Origin: Persicaria tinctoria
Lineage: Eukaryota > Streptophyta > Magnoliopsida > Caryophyllales > Polygonaceae
DNA length: 64,000 nucleotides
Direction of reading: 5' to 3'
Assembly (NCBI GenBank): GCA_037127255.1
Contig: JBANSL010000014.1
Location: 71,035,646 to 71,099,645 of the forward strand
Positions 44,810 through 55,126 of this stretch are shown here, one piece after another. The notes beneath the pieces are model-generated. The model had not been told where the DNA came from. It did no database searches and was given only the letters and a program-made list of their open reading frames with translations. The first letter of the stretch is position 1. Each line of letters begins with the position of its first letter. Position numbers and translations under genes: made by a program.

Positions 44810-44844
44810 TTGGTATCAGAGCAACCGATCGATCCTGTGTAGAG

Positions 44845-47800
44845 ATGGTGAATGAAACGCGGCAACAATCGCATCTCGATTTGGTGAATCGGATGGAGGG
44901 ACTAGCGGTAGGTGTCGAATCCGTGAGAGCGGGTAACGACTACCTTCGCCGGAGAAGCGATGAAAGGGACAAGCTAACCGATGAACGGATGAGCCGCATC
45001 AAAGCTTTGTTGTTGTCTCTAACCAAGGAAAACCAGCATGAAGTTACCAAGGAGAAAGCGATTAAGAGCCCTCCTCCTGGATCTCGAGTTGCAGCAGGTA
45101 GCTCGGCGGCGGGAAGCTCCTCTGGGGTTGCGCCACCACCAGAGCCGCCGGATCTGACCAGTCCCGGTTCATCGACTCCGAATCGCAATCAGATCGAGTT
45201 GGTCTCTAGCAATCAGACTTATCTGGGCAGCTTGGCAACTAGGCTCTCTAAGGTTGAATTTCCTAAGTTCACGGGTGAGATGGTGTCGGAGAATGGAGTC
45301 ACCGTCTCAATGGTGCGAGAATGGGTGTCTAGATGTGAGCAGTTCTTTTACCTTGACAACACAGCACCGGAAATGAAGGTGCGATTGGCGTCGCTGCATA
45401 TGGAGGGCCAAGCCCTGCAGTGGCATCACAACTTCATCCGTGGAAGGTATGATCGTTATCCCCCTTGGAATGAGTATGTGTCTGAAGTCTCTGCTAGATT
45501 TGGGAAGCTCTATGATGATCCTCCTGTTGAGTTGGTTAATTTGAAACAAGTTGAATCTGTGCTGGAATTCTTAGGCAAGTTTGAGTGCGCTTTGAACAGG
45601 GTGAACCTCTCTAAAGAGCATGAGCTCAGTATATTCCTCGCCAAACTCTATCCTTACCTTCAAACACATGTCCGGCAGTTCAATCCCACGTCGTTGGGTG
45701 AGGCTGCTCGATTAGCTCAATTGTACGAGTCCACAATCCAACTAACACCACAAAAGGCCTATCTCACCAAATCCACTTCATTCCACAAGCCAAATCCTAC
45801 AACTCATGAACCCGGCAAAGCTCTTCTCAATAGAGCTCCCTTTAATCCATCCTTTAAACCTAATTCACAGCATCCGAAGCCCCTACCTGAGAAACCATCC
45901 ACGAGGTTCTCACAAAAGGAGATGCAGGAAAGGCGTAACAAGGGTCTTTGTATGTTTTGCGACGAACCATATACCCCTGGCCATCATTTGAAACATCGCA
46001 AACAGATCTTTGTGTTGGATGGCGATGATTATGAGGAAGGCTCCGCAGAGATTGAGCTGTTGGAAGCCTTGATAGAGGAATCCAAGGCTGATGAGAAGGA
46101 ACCGGTGACACCACAGGTATCCCTCAATGCCTTAGATGGTGCCGAAGACTATCATTTTATGAGGGTAGTGGGGCAGCATGGTAAGAGGAAATTGCCTATT
46201 CTCATCGACCCAGGGAGCTCACACAATTTCATTGATATAAATACGGCTAAAGAGTTGGGCTGTCAGTTGACTGCGATTGAAGCTCAAACAGTCAGGGTTG
46301 CAGGGGGATACAGAATGGTTGCTGAGTTTAAATGCGAGAATTTCATATGGGTGTTGCAGGGGTATGAGATGGGTGCAAATGTGATGACTCTCCCATTAGG
46401 CTGCTGCGATATGATCCTCGGGATCCAGTGGCTCACCACAGTGGGGCCGATTAATTGGGATTTCACTCAAATGCGCATGGAGTTCACTCAAGGGGGACAG
46501 AAACAAGTAATCTGGGGCGTGAGTAATTCAAAGTGTAAGCTGGTTAGAGGAAGTAGCCTGAATCAGATAATGAAAGGAAGCCCACAGCTTGCTTTCCTGC
46601 AGGTCTGCAACCAGGAACAAAGGGATGAATTGCAGCTCTCCTACATTAGTGTCAGGAAGGATGATGTAGCTGTAAACCATGATTTGCAGCTTCTATTAGC
46701 AGAGTATGATGATTTGTTGAGTGAGCCTGCACAGTTACCTCCATTCCGGGAAGGTTTCAATCACAAGATTCCCTTAGTACCTAATGCCCAGCCTGTAAGC
46801 AAACGCCCCTATAGGTACCCGGCAATGCAGAAAAATGTCATTGAGAAATTGGTGAAGGACATGCTTGATCAGGGAATTATACAGTATAGCACGAGCCCTT
46901 ATGCCTCACCCGTTGTGTTGGTCAAGAAGAAAGACGGCTCTTGGAGGATGTGTGTGGATTACCGGGGCTTGAACCAACAGACGGTAAAAGACAAGTACCT
47001 AATTCCTCTTCTAGAGGACCTCCTTGATGAGTTGGGTGGATCCGAGTATTTCTCTAAGTTGGACTTACGTTCTGGGTTCCACCAGCTGCGAATGGAGGAG
47101 GAAGACATCTATAAAACGGCCTTCAAAACTCATAATGGACATTACGAATACTTAGTAATGCCATTCGGTTTGACTAATGCGCCTTGCACATTCCAAAGCT
47201 TAATGAACCATGTGTTCAGGGAGGTAGCCCGGAAGTTCGTGCTTGTGTTCTTTGATGATATCTTGGTATATAGTAAAGGGTGGGACGAGCATCTTCAGCA
47301 TTTGCAAGCTATCTTTGATATTTTGAGAGTTCAGCAGCTCTATTTGAAACCGTCTAAGTGCACCTTTGGTGCCACCGTCGTTGAGTATTTGGGCCATTTT
47401 ATCTCAGCTCAGGGCGTGAGTACCGACCCAAGTAAGGTTGAAACCATTAAGAACTGGCCGACTCCTACCACTCAAAAAACAGTTGCGGAGCTTCTTGGGC
47501 TTAGCAAATTATTACAGGAGATTTGTGAGGGCTTATAGTGTGCTTGCTCGTCCTTTGACATCTCTCCTTAAGAAAGATAGGTTTATGTGGGATCAAGAAG
47601 CTGCACTAGCCTTCGATCAGCTAAAGGAAGCCATGATCACAGCCCCCGTTTTGGCTCTCCCAAACTTTGATAAACCCTTTGTAATCGAAACAGATGCCTC
47701 GAAGACAGGAATAGGGGTTGTTCTGATGCAAGATCACCACCCTATATGCTTCATCAGCTGAGCCTTGGGCCCTAAACACTAAGCCTTGTCCATATATGAG

Positions 47801-49498
47801 AAGGAACTACTTGCTGTAGTACATGCTGTGCAGACTTGGAGTGCTTACCTCTCTCATAGATCATTCATTATTAAAACAGATCAAAAAAGCTTGAAATATT
47901 TGCTAGAGCAAAAAGTCACAACTCCTTTCCAGCACATGTGGCTTTCCAAGTTGATGGGCTACGATTATGAGATTCAGTATAAAAAGGGGGTCGAGAATAC
48001 GGTTGCAGATGCTTTGTCTAGAATCGATGGTGCCCAACTACTGCAAATTACCCTCACTCAAGCACATCAGGGGTTTTATGAATCCATCAAAGGGTTGTGG
48101 AACTCGGACCCTATGCTACAACGGCTCATTTCAGAACTCCAAGCAAATAATCACGCACATCCTCAGTTTACTTATGTGAATGGCGAACTGCGAAGGAAGG
48201 GCAAGTTGGTGATTGGGAACGATTCAGCAGTAAAACTGCACATTTTGAGGTGGCTGCACGACTCTCCTGTAGGGGGTCATTCAGGGCGAGACGCTACGCT
48301 ACAGAGGATCCGCTCCCTGTTCTTCTGGAAAGGTATGACCAAAGAAATTCAGCAATATGTTCGCAACTGTTCGGTCTGTCAACAGAACAAATATGATCAG
48401 TCTGCTTGCTCGGGCCTACTGCAACCTACAGCAATCCCACAAGGAGTGTGGTTCGAGGTGAGTATGGACTTCATTGAAGGTCTCCCACCCTCTTTTGGTA
48501 AACACACGATCTTGTTGGTAGTGGATCGGCTCAGTAAATATGCCCACTTCATGGCCATTTCCCATCCTTATACAGCTCTTGATGTGGCTCAAGTGTACCT
48601 TGATAATGTGTTTAAGCTACATGGAGTGCCTCACTCAATCATCAGTGACCGTGACCCGGTTTTCTTGAGCGATGTCTGGAAGGAGCTCTTTCGTGTGCAG
48701 GGGACAGATTTAAGCTATTCAACGGCTTATCACCGTCAATCGGATGGTCAAACCGAAGTCGCGAATAAGACACTAGAGACGTACCTCAGGTGCATGACTG
48801 TCGAGACACCTCACAACTGGTCCAAATGGCTCCCTTTGGCTGAATGGTGGTACAATACCTCATTCCATACATCAACCAACTCCACCCCATTTGAGATCGT
48901 ATATGGCCAAGCGCCTCCTATCCATCTCCCGTACCTGCCTGGAGAGAGTTCATCTCTGGTTGTTGATCGCAGCCTGCAGAAGCGTGAGGAGGTGATTAAC
49001 ATGATGAAATTTCACTTATTAAGGGCCCAAAACAGAATGAAACAGTACGCAGACAAGAGGCGAAGCTCCCGTGAGTTCAGAATCGGTGATTGGGTTTTTC
49101 TGAAACTGCAGCCTTACCGACAGCATTCCATGAAAACCCAGGTACCTCATAAGCTTGCCCCGAGGTTCTACGGACCTTTTCAGATTGAAGACAAGGTGGG
49201 GAAGGTCGCTTATAGGCTTAAGCTGCCTAGCTCAGCTGCTATTCATCATACGTTTCATGTTAGCCAACTCAAAGACTGCCCCAATCCGCCATCAGTGGCG
49301 AATCCGCTGCTACCTCAATTCGTTCTGGATTTGGGACAAGCTAAAATACCCGAAGCTGTGTTAGAGCGACGGATGGCTCGTAGAGGCAACGCTGCAGTCA
49401 CCAAGGTCCTCGTCAAATGGCAAGGGCTACCAGTTGAGCAAGCGACATGGGAGTTCTATCAGGACTTTATTGCTCGACACCCTGACTTTGAAGAATAA
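44845..49498 (+). pseudogene. gag-pol of the plus-strand gypsy element, defective
   Basis: ATG 44845 (MVNETRQQ) is the first ATG after the primer-binding site. Gag extends to a zinc-knuckle-like CMFCDEPYTPGHHLKH (about 45950). The protease active-site triplet is Asp-Pro-Gly (46207-46215) instead of Asp-Thr/Ser-Gly. RT follows with KKDGSWRMCVDYRG and FFDDILVY (47245-47268). A frameshift at a run of six A (about 47475) and two in-frame stops (TGA 47759-47761, TAA 47780-47782) split RT from RNase H/integrase. The integrase part (HHCC, CSVCQQNK; SMDFIEGLP, ISDRDPVF, TEVANKTLE) and the C-terminal ERRMARRGNAAVTKVLVKW chromodomain-like end are open to TAA 49498. Not able to move by itself. Confidence 0.93.
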
Positions 49499-49549
49499 AC
49501 TCTGAAGATGTTATCCTTGGGGACAAGGATCTTCTGAACAAGGGGGTAC

Positions 49550-49894
49550 TGTAACAGGGTGCATAGTTTACCTTTCTATTTCAATTGGGCTTTTACTTCA
49601 ATAATCAGGACTTCGGCCTGCTTGTTCGTTTGGGCTGCGACCCGTCGTTGTTCTATTTCAGTTTTCCGAACCCGGGTCATGTTGAACCCGCCTCTATATG
49701 TAGTCACTTTGCTGAGTAGTTGCAGTTTATCCAAATACAAATCAATTCCTCAAAATCTCTCAACTTGGTTACCAAGTTGATTCCTAGGCACTGGTAAGCT
49801 CAGATTCGGGTTCATCGCGAGCTCCTAGCTGAGAAACTATCTTTTCCGTTGATTCCTGCTCGTTTTTGTGATTCTCAGATCTCCATCTGTTCCA
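49550..49894 (+). repeat. 3' LTR of the plus-strand gypsy element
   Basis: 345 bp, preceded by the polypurine tract. Lacks the 44-base segment of the 5' LTR. Confidence 0.92.
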
Positions 49895-49899
49895 CCCAG

Positions 49900-49967
49900 G
49901 TGTCGGAAATTGGGGGTTTTGCAGGAGCTAATTTGTAGAGTGAGGAGGAAGAAGAAGAGAAATCCAT
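49900..49967 (-). pseudogene. B3 transcription factor, first 22 codons
   Basis: ATG at 49967 starts MDFSSSSSSLYKLAPAKPPI. Removing the gypsy element and one copy of CCCAG makes this exon continue in frame ([13 protein letters not shown]) into the B3 domain at 44420. So the retrotransposon struck inside the coding region, 23 codons from the start. Confidence 0.85.
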
Positions 49968-50169
49968 GCCGATTCAATTCAATTAGGTTAAATTAATTTG
50001 CCCTTTCTGGATTGTTGGGGGTCTGACTTTGGAGGGACTGATCGATGGGTCTAATCAAAGGGGGAGGTAGCAGAGATTCGATTCGGTGTTGTCGGCCTTC
50101 AATCTGAATTGAAGAGATAGAAAGGGATCGAATTGGGGTGATTAGGGTTTGATTTTCATGATCTTGCAT
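49968..50169 (-). pseudogene. B3 leader and ZIP 5' leader remnant
   Basis: 49968-50070 is the presumed B3 5' UTR. At about 50075-50165 ZIP sequence reappears: a 25-base piece of the exon 1 loop (TTCGATTCGGTGTTGTCGGC), then the ZIP leader (CTGAATTGAAG...GAATTGGGGTGATTAGGGTTTG). ZIP sequence thus flanks the B3 sequence on both sides, showing that the B3 sequence replaced the first half of ZIP exon 1. Confidence 0.7.
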
Positions 50170-50370
50170 TTTTGGATGTTGCAGATAATGTATACCTATT
50201 TATAATTCACACTCCACAACTGCATCACATTGTTAGGTGACTCACACTTCACTCACACATCACACTCTAATTCACACTCCACGCACTACACCAAGTTAGT
50301 TAGGTGACTCACACTTCTTCCCTCCCTCACACACTCTAATTCACACTCCACTAATTACTTGCAATGTCAA
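50170..50370. repeat. Short tandem repeat, about 90-bp unit
   Basis: TTAGGTGACTCACACTTC and CTCTAATTCACACTCCAC each occur at least twice. Confidence 0.7.
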
Positions 50371-50666
50371 ACCGTATTAAATTAATAGCAAAGCAGTTAT
50401 GAAGTTGTTATGAAGAAAGCCAGAAAGTGCGATTGAAGAAAAGATCAAGGAAAAACAAAGACAAATCATACATAGAGACTTTTGTACAAGCTGCTTGTGA
50501 ATACAGCTATCCTAATTGGGCTTAATGGGCCTTTTTGTTGTTGTAAGCATTTGGGCTCAAATGGGCTTCTATGGTCCCTTATAACTATTTCGTTTTCGTA
50601 GGAGCTACGGGAAGCTTGATTGCTGTGTATTTGAGCGGGAAGCTTGATTGCTGTGAAACGGTTCAC
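50371..50666. other. Spacer
   Basis: No gene seen. A 20-base direct repeat around GGGAAGCTTGATTGCTGTG occurs at about 50608 and 50637. Confidence 0.5.
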
Positions 50667-50772
50667 ACGCAGTTAGGTCATATAATCATATTATTACACT
50701 AGATTTGGTAACCTCGTGTCCAAATAGGAAGGTAAAAGTTAGAACTTAGAAGTGCTTACTACAAAACAGGGG
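50667..50772 (-). repeat. Duplicated 3' end of the lectin receptor kinase gene
   Basis: Nearly identical to 36858-36955. It includes the last codons (CCCTGTTTTGTAG on the minus strand) and about 85 bases of 3' UTR, with a 3-base and a few single-base differences. The two copies are 13.8 kb apart in the same orientation. Confidence 0.85.
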
Positions 50773-51307
50773 TCAAGGATTTTTTTTTAAAAAATAAAAT
50801 AAAAGAAAGAGATTAAGAAAGTGCTATGTGTGCGACGTAGTTCATGCTAGAGCATTCTAGCGGATGAGAACTTCTAGTTCTATGTGAAAGTGAAAATTAT
50901 CGGTAGAGGCCAAGTGACTTGAAATTTAAGTAAGTCCAATTGAGAGTTAGAGATAATTATCTCATGTACAAAAGGGTAGTGATTTGATCCACAGTGATAT
51001 GAGAGGTAAAAATAGTAAATGGACTAATGGTTGTGAAAGAGAAAATTTTTGGTTAGGTGTACATAGAAAAATCAAATAAAGCACTAACTTAACTGGTAAT
51101 TAACAATGGTAATGATGACATGTAATACTCAATAGATCACAAATTCGAATTCGATCTCTCTACATTATTGTAATAACCTAAATATCTACCTATGAATCAA
51201 ACAAAAAAATAATCTAAGGGTAATTATAACAAATGAAAATTGCATTGTTGACATTGCATTTACATTGTTAGCACAATGCAATTTTGGCATTTGTTTTGTA
51301 ACAAAAT
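50773..51307. other. Spacer and 3' flank of ZIP gene
   Basis: The block 51085-51300, including a GCATTGT inverted repeat at about 51240-51290, is repeated downstream of the second ZIP gene (54895-55126), marking the duplicated segment. Confidence 0.6.
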
Positions 51308-53484
51308 TTAGGCCCATATAGCAAGTAGGGCCATACAAGCAAAGCCTAAGAACACAGCGAAACTGGCAATGGTCATTAGGCGTACGCTTCCTTGAAGCTT
51401 CGGGCTCATGAAATTTGCGGATAGAATGTCAACAAGGGACATGTAGAATAAGATGCCCGCAGCTGCGGAATTCAGCAGCCCCTCTATGATTAGGGCTTTT
51501 GGGCTCATCTCGTTGTAGAACTTTGATATACCGATGCCTATTAAAACCCCTACCGGCGTTGTTAGCGTAAAAAAAAGGATCATGGATACTTTCGATCTTG
51601 TCTTGAACTTTGCCTGCATTTCGATCAACACTTTATAAGGATCCCTTGTTAATCGATTCATTCATGTAACAAGTAACAACATTTGCACACAAAAAAGAGG
51701 TCAATCAATCACTTGTTCACTATCATTAAGGCAATAAGCAAGGAAATCAATACTCCATGGAAAGTCATCCATCAAATTGAGAAGATCATCATTATGGCTC
51801 AAGCGTTCGAGTTTATACAATTTAGACATTGTATACAATTTATTCATTGTTATAGAGAAGTTAACCATGTAGCTGACTTCATAGCTAGAAAATGTATCGA
51901 TTGTATTAGATCTACATTTCCTCTTACTAAGGAGTTGTACACCATCATCCTTAGGGATGATCCTGGTTATTTGTTACGGTTTTCGTAGCAAACTCCAACT
52001 GCTTGCATACTGTAAAAAAATCGTGCAACATAAAAAATAGTTTATTAGCAAATTGATATTAATGATTGTATTAAGAACTTAGTTTCATCAAGTTACTCAA
52101 AAAATTAACACAAATGGTTGCCTAAATAAGTCAAATTCCAAATATGGAAATTGATGAAAATGTATGTCATAGAATGAAAACCAAATAAATTTGCATATTT
52201 CTAGTAATAAAATTACGATTTGTCTACCCTATACATATAGGGTATAAGATAAGAATACTCTATTGCGAAATAAAACCCTAAATGAAAATGAGTAAAAAAA
52301 AAAGCTAAATGGGTGAATTTTGCTAGTATTAATATTTCCAAATTCAGGGCATAGGTTAGAAAATCCTATAAAATTATTGCAAAAATGAAGGAAACTATAA
52401 GTTTAAATTATTGGGACACTTGTGAAATCCCACATCGAAAGTGGAAGGATTCTGAACCTAATATATAAGTGGATGTCTGGATGGGCTACTCCACCTAATG
52501 TCAATTAGTTTTGAAATATTCTCTCAATTTGACTTATATGTTGGACTTTCTAGCCAAACAAGACTTTCCTCCAACAAACGCATAAACTTTACATTACTAA
52601 TTATTCATCCATTCTTTGAATTTCAGGGTTGTAAACCACACCATAAAATTTGATTAATTTTAAATTACATATACCTGAGTAATACACCCACCAAGACCCA
52701 TTCCTTCAAAGAACTGATGAAAGGTAATGGCTATCACCAATGGCTTGATTGCTTCCGGGTTTTGAGAAGCTCCTATGTCCACTCCGATTACGACCGAGTG
52801 TACCAAAATCCCCATTTCCAAAACCTAAAATTGAAACATATATATTTTAATTTAATTTTCCAATTGTATATAATTAGACAAAATTCATGTATAAATTTAT
52901 AACTAATTAACCTTAGCGATGACCCGATACCGAAGAAGCTGCATTGCAGATTGAGTTTCAGTTGCACCTCCATTTGATTCGGTGTCACCGGCCTCCACGT
53001 TGGCAGTATGAACCCCGACGCTCTTATCAAAGCAGTTTTCGGCAAACACGTCGATCGTCATGGTGCCGACCATGGAGAGGCCCATCACGAGGCCGGCGAA
53101 GGGGAACTTCCCCCAAGGCTTATTGGGAAGACAAGGGCTCGTTAGGCTCTCGAAGGCATCCGGGGCAATGTGGACTGCGCCGGTGGCTAAAATCACCCCG
53201 CCAGCGAACACCTTCACCACCGTGAAGACGCCGCTCGTCGGGCTCAGGCTGGGGATCTTCTTCCCGACGACCGGGAGGCAGACTCCGATCGCACCAGCGA
53301 TGAGGATTGCGGCAAAAGCCATGATCTTAAGCTTGAGGGCGGCTCCGTGGTCCGGAGCACGACCGTCAGAGTTGTAATCACATGTGCATTCGGCATGTGC
53401 GAAGACAGGGATGAGAATAACGAGAAGGGATAGAGGAGGATATTTTGATTGATTTTCATCGTTTTCTGAACGGAGAAAGGGCAT
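51308..53484 (-). CDS. ZIP-family divalent metal transporter, three exons, open frame
   Basis: Predicted membrane transporter for Zn/Fe-type metals. Exons 52912-53484, 52675-52824 and 51308-51613 (GT-AG borders, phase 0) give 342 residues, normal for plant ZIPs. Signal peptide 1-31 ([12 protein letters not shown]). TM1 51-71, TM2 86-108, TM3 128-148, loop 149-190, TM4 with HS at 200-201, TM5 with [11 protein letters not shown] (227-237), TM6-TM8 in exon 3 ending LLAIWA. The old start (ATG 53459, MKINQN) is out of frame after an indel; ATG 53484 restores the reading with a new N-terminus (MPFLRSEN). The loop holds one His instead of the usual His-rich motif, and TM4 has VIGVDIG where the family has a Ser. 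Expression unknown. Intron 2 carries an RNase H-like fragment. Confidence 0.85.
51683..51988 (+). pseudogene. RNase H-like (RVT_3) C-terminal fragment in ZIP intron 2
   Basis: A 101-codon plus-strand frame contains [25 protein letters not shown], the last conserved Asp region (REVNxVADxxAR) of RNase H-like domains from plant non-LTR elements, then [14 protein letters not shown]. The catalytic N-terminal half is missing. It lies antisense within intron 2 and makes that intron (1061 bases) longer than that of the second ZIP gene (614 bases). Confidence 0.65.
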
Positions 53485-54067
53485 TGAATTTGCGATGATT
53501 AATTAGGGTTTGACCTGTATGAGGGGTTTCTACATGCATGTAGCTGTAACTGCACCACCGTTGTGTGTCGACACTTTTGTAATTTTAATTTTCTTTAATA
53601 AGAAAGATGACGAAAGGTATTTTTGAATAAATTTCTCAGGCTTGATTTTATCTTTTCAATTTCTCTTTAGGTTTTGTAAATCTGCTCTCAATTGGGAAAG
53701 TTGCTTTGGAGGATAAATGATTTACTAATTGAATTCGAATTCAGGTTGCTAAATTAGGTTAAGGATATGACGGAAATTGCTAATACCACAGTAGATTGCA
53801 TTTAGCTATAAATAAGGTAATTAAGCCTCAGATTTAGGTACCCAGAAAAAATAGTATTATAAGGCATTTGCTTTATCTGGTAAGAACGTTTATGGTTCTA
53901 CTGGTGGCTTGTCCCATTGGTTCTCCCTTAGTGGTTTGTATGTTGCTTTTTTGTTACAACATTTCGCAGTTAGTGTTGAAGCTGATTGTGTCCAAGTTTG
54001 GCGAATCCGGTGCCAAATTTGCCATTGAAAAAGACTACTTCATTGAGTATGTATTCATATACATTAA
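53485..54067. other. ZIP upstream region and spacer
   Basis: The first approximately 120 bases are homologous to the leader of the second ZIP gene (56840-57000). No TATA box assigned with confidence. Confidence 0.4.
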
Positions 54068-54462
54068 GGGTTAGTACGGGACGGGTTTAATAAACTGACT
54101 AAAATTATAAATAGGGTAAAAATTTATAAACGGTTGGTAAAAATAGTTAAAAATTTATGAAAAAATATAAACTCCGTATGGGGCGAAAAACAGCTTATTT
54201 GTAAAAAAATCGAGTTTATTTGGTTTTTATTAGGGGTATTGTGGTACTTTCAAACCAAATAAGATAAAAGAGAAGGGGTAAAATAGTAATTAAGGAAAAA
54301 AAAGCTCCAAAATAATCTGCACTCTCCAGCTTTTTTTTAAACCATTTTTTTAACCGATTTGTGTTTTATTTTGGTGCCCATACACCATTTAAACCAAATT
54401 ATTTTTTTAACAGCTTAAAAGGTAATAATTTTAACTGTTAAAAAAGGCAGTCATACACACCC
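54068..54462. mobile_element. Tourist/Harbinger-like MITE
   Basis: The ends GGGTTAGTACGGGAC and the complement of CAGTCATACACACCC are imperfect inverse copies. A 3-base TAA duplication flanks it (54065-54067 and 54463-54465). It is absent from the homologous flank of the second ZIP gene. Confidence 0.6.
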
Positions 54463-55126
54463 TAAGTATGCTCCTCTTTCATTTTGTCTCAGGGTGTCAT
54501 TTAAAAATATATATAATATAATTATGGTTTTTCTTCGAAAAAAGATAATATTATGAATGTTTAAAAGATAAGATTGGTAATGATAGGGAGAAGAAGAAAG
54601 CAGTTATCTTAAATAAATATTTAAAAATCTTCGTTACTACGGAGTATATGAAAAACTATTTAATATATCCTTTTTCAAGAGAAAGAAATACTATTATTAT
54701 TAACCTCGTTAATTATAATAGTAATAGTAATGGTTAGGGTTTAAAATGTAAAAATATAATCCAATATATATCTTCAACTCACAATTATAAATCTATATAT
54801 CATTCAAGATCACTCATAACTTAATATGTAACCAACTACGCAAAATTCAACTCTAATTGACCTGTTGCTTTCCTAATTAATTAGAAAAATAGCTTACTAA
54901 CTTAACTGGTAATTAACAATGGTAATGATGACGTGTAATATTGATCAATAGATCCCAAATTCGAATTCGATCTCTCTACATTATTGTAATAACCTAAATG
55001 TCTACCTATGAATCAAAAAAAAATAAATCTAAAGCTAATTCTAACCAATGAAAATTGCATTGTTGACATTGCATTAATTTGCATTGTTGGCACAATGCAA
55101 TTTTGTCATTTGTTTTGTAACAAAAT
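54463..55126. other. Spacer, partly duplicated
   Basis: 54480-54800 matches 57180-57404 plus 58874-58975, the paralogous flank that lacks the Helitron. 54895-55120 matches 51085-51300. Confidence 0.7.

Larger units (their letters stand above)
44421..49894 (+). mobile_element. Ty3/gypsy retrotransposon inserted in the B3 sequence
   Basis: LTRs at 44421-44809 (389 bp) and 49550-49894 (345 bp) start TGTAACAGGG and end TGTTCCA. The target duplication is CCCAG (44416-44420 and 49895-49899). The primer-binding site for initiator tRNA-Met (TGGTATCAGAGC) is at 44811-44822, and the polypurine tract AAGGGGGTAC at about 49540-49549. Domain order gag-PR-RT-RH-IN plus a chromodomain-like tail, about 5.5 kb with short LTRs, suggests a chromovirus, possibly Reina-like (inference). 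Confidence 0.95.
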
